From contig NC_019684.1 of assembly GCF_000316645.1 (NCBI RefSeq), positions 3,439,501-3,503,500 on the forward strand: a stretch of DNA of 64,000 nt, written 5' to 3'. This DNA is from Nostoc sp. PCC 7524 (GTDB lineage: Bacteria > Cyanobacteriota > Cyanobacteriia > Cyanobacteriales > Nostocaceae). The notes beneath the pieces are model-generated. The model ran no database searches. It saw only the letters and a list, made by a program, of their open reading frames with translations, and was not told the DNA's origin. Position numbers and translations under genes: made by a program. Every line of letters begins with the position of its first letter. Position 1 is the first letter of the stretch. This document shows, one piece after another, positions 58,342-64,000 of the stretch.

Positions 58342-60372
58342 ATGAAAAAGCATTTAATACTGCCGCCACAACGCCCCGATGACCCAGAGCGACTACAAAC
58401 ATACCCAGTCAAACTGATGCAGCATCAGGAAAAAACAGCCCACAAGTTGGCACAACAAATTAATCACATCATTGCTAGTAGTCCAGCGACAGAATTGATG
58501 CTGCAAGAGATTGCCGCGTTGGTAGGAGTTGCCACTCAAGTAGATTGTTGTTGCTTAGTTACGGTAAATAGGGAAGACTCAACTGAAGCCACAGCAGCTA
58601 GTTGGTGTTCTGATGAATATCTCGGAATTTCGCAGCAAAATGAGCTGTTCTCAACGGAAGGGTTATTAATGGAATTGCCAGTGGTGCAATGCGCTACTGA
58701 AACATTCACGATTGAGGATATTGCCACAATCCAAAATAGCTTGGTGATGGGATGTCAACAGTTGTCATTACCAATCAAGGCGGTTTTAGCCATTCCCACC
58801 CGCTTCGGAGGTCAAAATAATGGTGTAGTTCATCTGATTAAATTCCAGTCTTATGATTGGGGTGAGTCGGAAAAACGAATCCTCAAAACGATTGAATCGT
58901 CCTGTGCGATCGCTTTTTCTCTGGTGACACAAGCACAGTTGATTTCTTCTCAGCAGCAATACCTGCAAAAGAGCAATCAACATCAAAGCTTGATCAAGCA
59001 ATTAACTATATTGAGTCGGAGTAACTTGGAGTTAAATCAAATGCTCCAATTAGCCATAGCATCTACTGCCGAATCTCTCCAAGCAGATCGGGGTTTGCTG
59101 ATCTTGCTGAAATATACAGATCCCCTATTTAGATCTGCCGCTAAAAAACAAATTCCCCAAGCTAAAGCTGAGGTTTTGGGTGAGTGGCGTAGGGAACATC
59201 CCCATCAAACAGAGTCTGTAACTCAGTCCTTCTCTCTGGCGGATTGTGGCTTGTGTCAGCGAGTGTTCACAGAGGGAGGAAAGCCAGTTATTATCAACGA
59301 CTACACAGATTTACAAGACACCTCTGCCGTTGCTCCCTTGTTTGTCATTACAGAATTACCAGCTGTCCTGGTAATGCCGTTAGAAAATCAAGGCAAAATC
59401 CTCGGCTTTTTGGTGCTACAGCAAGCAGTGGCTCGTAATTGGCAACTCTCAGAATTAAATCTGGTAGAAATGGTATGCGCTCAAGTCAGTAACGCCATTA
59501 TTCAATCCAAGACACTGCGACAAGTACAAACTTTAGTAGATGAGCGTACCGCCAAACTCCAAAGCAGTCTGGAATTACAAGCCAAGTTGCACGAAAGAAC
59601 ACGGCAATATGTAGAGCAATTGCGGGAACTCAACCAGCTCAAAGACGAGTTCATGAGCAATATTAGCGATCGCTTGCGCTATCCCTTGACGAATATGATG
59701 ATGTCAATCAAGAACTTACAGTTGCCAGGGATCACGGCAGAACGTCAAGGCAGATACTTGGATATTCTCGAAAAAGAATGTAGCAAAGAAATCAATTTAA
59801 TCAATGACTTGCTCACTCTCCAAAAATTAGAATCGGAGTCCCAGCAAGAACCCCTACGTTTTCAAATGATCAATTTAAACGCCAGAATCGAAGAATTTAG
59901 TAATTCTTTCACATCCAGGCTGGCGGAAAAAGGATTAAGCATCACATTAGACATCCCAGAGCAGCCGTTAAAACTCCAAACCGAACTAGAGAGTTTTGAC
60001 CGGATTCTGCAAGAGTTATTAAATAATGCCTATACATACTCTGAGCGCGATACCATTATTCACTTGCACGCCAGCCACCAAGTTAATCAGTTAGTTGATC
60101 AAGTTATGATCAAAGTAACAAACACAGGACGTGGCATCTCCGAAGAAGACGCAACCTATATATTTGATCGGTTCCGTCGCGGTAGAGGAGGTCGCTGGAC
60201 TCCGGGTACTGGCTTAGGACTAGCTTTAGTTAAGTCCTTGGTGCAGCATCTTAATGGAGCGATCGCAGTAGAAAGTACACCCATTGCTGACTCTCAACTC
60301 AGCGAAATTTCTTTCACCCTGACTCTACCCCAGTTTTCTGAAGACAGCAAACCATATTCTGACAGTGACTAA
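58342..60372 (+). CDS. GAF-domain histidine kinase-like protein without phosphoacceptor His
   Basis: 676 residues from the ATG at 58342; the frame runs 15 codons further to a TTG. Two GAF-like domains occupy about 30-200 and 220-400 (SCAIAFSLVTQAQLI; LNLVEMVCAQVSNAIIQSK), then a coiled coil and a HisKA-like segment LKDEFMSNISDRLRYPLTNM. Where kinases have S-H-E-L-R-x-P-L this has S-D443-R-L-R-Y-P-L, so the phosphorylated His is missing. The ATPase domain looks intact: LLNNAYTYSERD (N box), NTGRGISEED (G1), GRWTPGTGLGLALVKSL (G2). It may act as a scaffold, or phosphorylate elsewhere. It overlaps the next gene by 8 bp. Confidence 0.88.
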   Translation: MKKHLILPPQRPDDPERLQTYPVKLMQHQEKTAHKLAQQINHIIASSPATELMLQEIAALVGVATQVDCCCLVTVNREDSTEATAASWCSDEYLGISQQNELFSTEGLLMELPVVQCATETFTIEDIATIQNSLVMGCQQLSLPIKAVLAIPTRFGGQNNGVVHLIKFQSYDWGESEKRILKTIESSCAIAFSLVTQAQLISSQQQYLQKSNQHQSLIKQLTILSRSNLELNQMLQLAIASTAESLQADRGLLILLKYTDPLFRSAAKKQIPQAKAEVLGEWRREHPHQTESVTQSFSLADCGLCQRVFTEGGKPVIINDYTDLQDTSAVAPLFVITELPAVLVMPLENQGKILGFLVLQQAVARNWQLSELNLVEMVCAQVSNAIIQSKTLRQVQTLVDERTAKLQSSLELQAKLHERTRQYVEQLRELNQLKDEFMSNISDRLRYPLTNMMMSIKNLQLPGITAERQGRYLDILEKECSKEINLINDLLTLQKLESESQQEPLRFQMINLNARIEEFSNSFTSRLAEKGLSITLDIPEQPLKLQTELESFDRILQELLNNAYTYSERDTIIHLHASHQVNQLVDQVMIKVTNTGRGISEEDATYIFDRFRRGRGGRWTPGTGLGLALVKSLVQHLNGAIAVESTPIADSQLSEISFTLTLPQFSEDSKPYSDSD

Positions 60373-60943
60373 TCTAAAAAACACCACCCAGGACTTTGAA
60401 CTCGATCCCAATCTTGATCCACAATTGATTGCGGATATAGGTAATTTGCCCCCAGTAGAAATTCAAATTGAAAAAATCGCCGAGCGACAGCGACAAATTA
60501 CAGCTCAAGTCCAAATTCCCCACCCGGTAGAGCGAGTCTGGAAAGTGCTGACAGATTATGAAGCCTTGGCGGACTTTATCCCCAACCTTGCCAAAAGTTG
60601 TCTGCTGGAACATCCTCATGGTGGCATTCGGTTAGAACAAATCGGCTCTCAACGCTTACTCAATTTCAATTTTTGCGCCCGTGTGGTTCTAGACTTGGAA
60701 GAATATTTCCCTAAAGAAATCAATTTTCAAATGGTAGAAGGGGATTTTAAGGGCTTCTCTGGTAGTTGGTGTCTAGAACCTTATATCTTAGATGAAGCGA
60801 TCGGCACTAATCTCTGCTACAAAATCCAAATCTGGCCTAAGCTGACTATGCCAGTGTCAATTATTGAACGCCGCGTGAGCAATGACCTCAAGTCAAATCT
60901 GCTAGCAATTTATCAGCGAGTACAGTATCTCACCAATCAGTAG
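60365..60943 (+). CDS. SRPBCC (START-like, polyketide cyclase/dehydrase) family protein
   Basis: 192 residues from a GTG that overlaps the kinase-like stop by 8 bp, indicating translational coupling. After a polar N-terminus, ITAQVQIPHPVERVWKVLTD, YEALADFIPNLAKSCLLEHP and LEQIGSQRLLNF form the START/COQ10-like lipid- or small-molecule-binding fold common in cyanobacteria. WPKLTMPVSIIERRVSNDLK is the C-terminal helix. It might bind the ligand that the GAF protein senses; this is inferred only from coupling. Confidence 0.88.
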   Translation: MTNLKNTTQDFELDPNLDPQLIADIGNLPPVEIQIEKIAERQRQITAQVQIPHPVERVWKVLTDYEALADFIPNLAKSCLLEHPHGGIRLEQIGSQRLLNFNFCARVVLDLEEYFPKEINFQMVEGDFKGFSGSWCLEPYILDEAIGTNLCYKIQIWPKLTMPVSIIERRVSNDLKSNLLAIYQRVQYLTNQ

Positions 60944-60946
60944 CTT

Positions 60947-60986
60947 AAAAAAAAAGTTGCTACAGCTAAATAGTTGTAGCAACTTT
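60947..60986 (-). terminator. Rho-independent terminator of tRNA-Glu
   Basis: On the minus strand, stem AAAGTTGCTACA / TGTAGCAACTTT with a 10-base loop is followed by a run of T residues. It lies about 50 bp past the tRNA 3' end. Confidence 0.88.
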
Positions 60987-61035
60987 GAATTATTTATAAG
61001 CTATGTTTATTTAGTGTTTTAGCTTACTTATTTAG

Positions 61036-61108
61036 TACCCCCAGGGGAATTCGAATCCCCGTTACCTCCGTGAAAGGGAGGTGTCCTAGGCCTCTAGACG
61101 ATGGGGGC
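61036..61108 (-). tRNA. trnE: tRNA-Glu (anticodon UUC)
   Basis: 73-nt cloverleaf on the minus strand: acceptor GCCCCCA pairs with TGGGGGT (G1-U72, A73), D-arm TCGTCTAGAGGCCTAGGACA, anticodon loop with TTC, and T-arm GGGGATTCGAATTCCCC. CCA is not encoded. Besides protein synthesis, tRNA-Glu(UUC) starts 5-aminolevulinate and chlorophyll synthesis in cyanobacteria. A terminator follows. Confidence 0.97.
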
Positions 61109-61605
61109 ATCAACCTCAGACCTTTTATAAATTAACGGATTTTTCAGATGATGTCAATAGATTTAGAAAAAAAATTTTTGGGGGTTGGGGATTGGGGATT
61201 GGGGACTGGGAACTGGGGACTGGGGACTGGGGACTGGGGGCTAGGAATAATAACTCTCTTCAGATCCCCTGCTCCTCTTCTTCCTCATCCCCCTCATCTC
61301 CCCCTGCTCCACTACACCCCTAAAAAATAATTGAGTACACGGTGAACATCTGACAAAGGGGAGATTATTCGCATCTATCAAATGTTGTAGTTTTGCTTGT
61401 GTTTAATACTAAAAGAATTAATGAATTGTTGGCTAATCGTCACACTCTGTCGCCAATCAGCGAGAAATGGAGTATTGTGAAGAACTAAGTATGAAAAAAA
61501 CTCTGAATTTATCAAGGGATATAAGGTCTAATGTTGTACCCTGTAAAGGGAGTCTTTATTATTCTTTACAAAAGATTTTGAAATACATCGCGCAAAATCG
61601 ACAGC
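61109..61605. other. Intergenic region with heptameric repeat
   Basis: No gene. It contains the GGGGACT repeat tract at 61182-61243 and, after it, a C-rich CCCCTCATCTCCCCCTGCTCC segment. The tRNA promoter must lie just above 61108 and the antiporter promoter near 61500; neither is clear. Confidence 0.55.
61182..61243. repeat. Heptameric tandem repeat (GGGGATT/GGGGACT)
   Basis: About eight GGGGAYT units, one degenerate (GGGAACT). A frame through it gives only the artefact GLGTGDWGLG. Same family as 17764-17798. Confidence 0.88.
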
Positions 61606-63525
61606 ATGGAAGCATCTTTTGAAGTCACCCTACAGATGGTGATCACTGTCGTTGCAGGTATTAGCGCCCAGGTGTTGGCTGCGTACTTTCGTGTACCCAG
61701 CATCGTCCTGCTACTACTATTGGGCATTGTGCTTGGTTCTGATGGCTTGGGGGTATTGCATCCCCAATTGCTCGGTACAGGACTGGAAGTGATTGTTGCC
61801 CTAGCAACGGCGATCATTCTATTTGAAGGCGGACTCAACCTAGATTTGCGAGAGTTGGGTAGAGTTTCTTTGAGTTTGCAACTACTTGTTACTTTGGGAA
61901 CTCTCGTCACGCTGATTGGTGGCAGTATGGCGGCTCACTGGTTGGGTGAGTTTCCTTGGAATATAGCTTTTCTCTACGCTTCTATAGTGGTGGTAACAGG
62001 GCCAACGGTGATTGGTCCCCTACTTAAACAAATCAATGTAGACCGCCAAGTGGCAACGCTGTTAGAAGGGGAAGGAGTTTTAATCGATCCAGTGGGTGCT
62101 ATTCTCGCTTTCGTAGTGCTGGATACCATCGTTAACGGTGATGCTGATCCCATCAATGCCATCATAGGTTTACTGATGCGCCTTGGTGTTGGTGGCGCGA
62201 TTGGTGCGGTAGGCGGTTATTTGATGAGCCTGATTTTTAAACGTGCCACTTTTCTCTCATTTGAAGTGAAAAATTTGGTGGTTTTGGCAGTGCTATGGGG
62301 GTTGTTTACCCTAGCACAAATGATCCGCAGTGAATCAGGGGTGATGACTACCGTCGTTGCTGGGGCAGTATTTGCTAACTCCTCTGTACCAGAGGAACGT
62401 CTGTTGCGTAGCTTCAAAGGTCAACTGACGATTTTGAGTGTTTCCGTACTCTTTATTCTGCTAGCGGCTGACCTTTCCATCGCCAGTGTGTTGGCTTTGG
62501 GTTGGGGGAGTTTGTTCACGGTTTTGGTACTGATGTTTGTTGTGCGTCCAGTGAATATCCTGTTGTGTACTTGGAACAGTGATTTAAACTGGCGACAAAA
62601 GTTGTTTTTAAGCTGGGTTGCGCCGAGAGGGATTGTATCTGCTTCCGTTGCTTCTTTGTTTGCGATTTTGCTGACTCAGCACGGTATCAATGGTGGTGAT
62701 GCAATCAAGGCTTTAGTATTCCTGACAATTATCATGACAGTAGTTTGTCAAGGACTAACGGCTGGCTGGGTGGCTGAATGCTTGCAAATCACTTCCCATG
62801 AAGCGACAGGGGCGGTAATTGTCGGTTGTAATCCTTTAAGTCTGTTAATTGCCCGATTTTTTCAAGAACGGGGCGAAAACGTCGTTCTCATCGATACTGA
62901 ACCGGAATATCTCGCTCAAGCAGAAGCTCAAAATATCAGGGTAATTGCTAGTAGTGCTTTGGATGCTGAGGTGTTGGAGGAGGCGGGACTAGCCTCGATG
63001 GGTACTTTTGTGGCCATGACTAATAATGGTGAGGTGAATTTTGTCGTGGCGCAACGAGCCGCCGAGGAATTTAATCCGCCGCGTGTGTTAGCAGTGTTTC
63101 CCCGTGACCCCCAAGCGAATAATTCCGCTAATAATAAAGTTCAGCAAGCTTTTGTTGCCGATTTAGCCGTTAAAACTTGGAATGAGTATCTCAATAGTGG
63201 AAGGGTGAAGTTAGGGACAACTACACTCAATGAATCGGAATTTACTCAACAACAAGAACGTATTCAAGAAAAAATTCGGACTGGGGTATTAGTGCCGTTG
63301 TTGGTAGAACGGGAAGAACGGCTACAGATTACCCCAGCTAATCAAGAATGGGAAATAGGCGATCGCATTATCTACTTGTTGTATGACCCCAGACCAAATC
63401 TCCTCAAACGGTTATCTGGTGCTAGCCAGTCTACACCTCTGGCTTTAGAAAGGTTGCCAGAGTTGGAAGAATTACCATTAGCAAAATTGGCTCAACTTTC
63501 CGCCAGCGATGCGCCTGGAAGTTGA
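61606..63525 (+). CDS. Cation:proton antiporter with C-terminal TrkA-N (RCK) domain
   Basis: 639 residues. About 12 helices: RVPSIVLLLLLGIVLGSDGL, EVIVALATAIILFEGGLNLD, SIVVVTGPTVIGPLLKQINV, VLIDPVGAILAFVVLDTIV and FLSWVAPRGIVSASVASLFA are the CPA1/NhaP core. From about residue 400 a Rossmann-like TrkA-N domain (GAVIVGCNPLSLLIARFFQE, VIASSALDAEVLEEAGLAS) should gate transport by NAD(H) or a nucleotide. Unlike the antiporter at 52813 it carries this regulatory tail. It overlaps the converging cytochrome b-like gene by 34 bp. Confidence 0.92.
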   Translation: MEASFEVTLQMVITVVAGISAQVLAAYFRVPSIVLLLLLGIVLGSDGLGVLHPQLLGTGLEVIVALATAIILFEGGLNLDLRELGRVSLSLQLLVTLGTLVTLIGGSMAAHWLGEFPWNIAFLYASIVVVTGPTVIGPLLKQINVDRQVATLLEGEGVLIDPVGAILAFVVLDTIVNGDADPINAIIGLLMRLGVGGAIGAVGGYLMSLIFKRATFLSFEVKNLVVLAVLWGLFTLAQMIRSESGVMTTVVAGAVFANSSVPEERLLRSFKGQLTILSVSVLFILLAADLSIASVLALGWGSLFTVLVLMFVVRPVNILLCTWNSDLNWRQKLFLSWVAPRGIVSASVASLFAILLTQHGINGGDAIKALVFLTIIMTVVCQGLTAGWVAECLQITSHEATGAVIVGCNPLSLLIARFFQERGENVVLIDTEPEYLAQAEAQNIRVIASSALDAEVLEEAGLASMGTFVAMTNNGEVNFVVAQRAAEEFNPPRVLAVFPRDPQANNSANNKVQQAFVADLAVKTWNEYLNSGRVKLGTTTLNESEFTQQQERIQEKIRTGVLVPLLVEREERLQITPANQEWEIGDRIIYLLYDPRPNLLKRLSGASQSTPLALERLPELEELPLAKLAQLSASDAPGS

Positions 63526-64000
63526 ATTGTCTCATCTACTGGTTGTGTATACATTTGTCGTTCTTGCCACAGCAAAGCTGCCAAATGCACCACAGCCAAT
63601 ACAATGGCAACAACGGTAATTATATAGCTGTGCAGAGTGTAGAGATGTTGGACAGTAATACTACTAATGGCTCCACCACCTGTGAGGATATCTCGCAGTT
63701 GTGAACCGATGACAGGAATGGCTTCGATATTGCCTAGCTCAATGTTAAATCGCCAGTAGCCTTCTTGAGTCCAGTCGAGAATCATGGCTGTCCAATCTAA
63801 ACCAATGGCGCTGAGGGTAAAGAAAATTCCACTTACCCAAGCTACTAGCCAACTGTTGCGAAATTGCCGCCCTAAGAACATCACTACAATTTGCACCAGA
63901 GCGATCGCAATCATGATATTACCTGCAAGATCATGCGCTCTATGGAATAACCAACCATAGGCAACTTCCGTATCAATCATTCTCAACGAGTTATAAGCCC
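63492..64000 (-). CDS. Cytochrome b6-like protein, N-terminus beyond window
   Basis: Open to the window edge, so the start is probably outside; a TTG at 63986 is the first start-like codon inside. It aligns with cytochrome b6: EVAYGWLFHRAHDLAGNIMI (helix B), LDWTQEGYWRFNIELGNIEA, IPVIGSQLRDILTGGGAISS, and helix D with YTLHSYIITVVAIVLAVVHL. The helix D His pair (15 apart) is present. In helix B the first ligand His (H18 counting from the TTG) is present but the second, 14 residues later, is Gln. The tail is short and lacks the b6 end. The gene converges on and overlaps the antiporter by 34 bp. It may be a one-heme b-type protein. Confidence 0.75.
   Translation of the reverse strand, partial: AYNSLRMIDTEVAYGWLFHRAHDLAGNIMIAIALVQIVVMFLGRQFRNSWLVAWVSGIFFTLSAIGLDWTAMILDWTQEGYWRFNIELGNIEAIPVIGSQLRDILTGGGAISSITVQHLYTLHSYIITVVAIVLAVVHLAALLWQERQMYTQPVDETIQLPGASLAES

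Noticed and set aside
61148..61330. Open frame of 60 codons rich in GLGTGDWGLG
   Set aside because: It is a translation of the GGGGACT heptameric repeat plus a C-rich tract, not a gene.

Overview
The window is chromosomal DNA from a filamentous, probably heterocyst-forming cyanobacterium of the Nostoc/Anabaena type. The evidence is: an rpoC2 gene separate from rpoC1 and carrying the large cyanobacterial insertion; petC-petA; a split dnaE whose C-terminal half starts with a DnaE C-intein; crtO; a CYP110-like P450; many GCGATCGC (HIP1) octamers; and abundant heptameric tandem repeats (STRRs) between genes. This is inferred from sequence features and recalled family knowledge, not from a database search.

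Layout. 1-9.2 kb is core: the 3' part of rpoC2, a GH57 glycogen branching enzyme, a small Psb35-like membrane protein, petC-petA, a DUF3067 gene, and tatC with a tRNA-binding-domain gene (TatC is the pathway that exports the Rieske protein PetC). 9.2-10.5 kb is repeat-rich and nearly gene-free. 10.5-17.6 kb is the most accessory-looking part: a P-loop ATPase overlapping a 1693-residue TPR / nSTAND-like NTPase / one-TM-helix / 14-repeat WD40 protein, followed by a convergent PD-(D/E)XK-like nuclease gene. 17.8-28.3 kb is housekeeping: dnaE-C, gatA, two RodZ-like proteins, a hydrolase, a thylakoid thioredoxin-fold protein, and murT-gatD.

28.8-37.7 kb holds two tandem giant paralogues (DUF4347, ELW-type repeats, RTX repeats) with a remnant of a third copy between them. 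At 38.3-40.6 kb there is a complete ISL3-family insertion sequence with 26-bp perfect inverted ends and an 8-bp target duplication; it carries a four-helix-bundle passenger gene and has heptameric repeats inside both ends. 40.6-50.6 kb carries a glycosyltransferase, LD-carboxypeptidase, sugar-binding lipoprotein, an acireductone-dioxygenase-like cupin, Uma2, photolyase, alpha-carbonic anhydrase, a DUF2993 protein and crtO. 50.8-64 kb carries a PIN/RHH toxin-antitoxin pair with a candidate operator, a saccharopine-dehydrogenase-like protein, two Na+/H+ antiporters, a P450, an HNH nuclease, a GAF kinase-like protein lacking its phosphoacceptor histidine and coupled to a SRPBCC protein, tRNA-Glu, and a cytochrome b6-like protein lacking one heme-ligand histidine (cut by the window end).

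The best candidates for something undescribed are the ATPase plus transmembrane STAND/WD40 pair with its nuclease neighbour, the DUF4347-RTX tandem with a possible His/Cys caspase-like dyad, the IS carrying a four-helix-bundle gene and STRR-containing ends, and heptameric repeats that supply the last codons and stop of unrelated genes.
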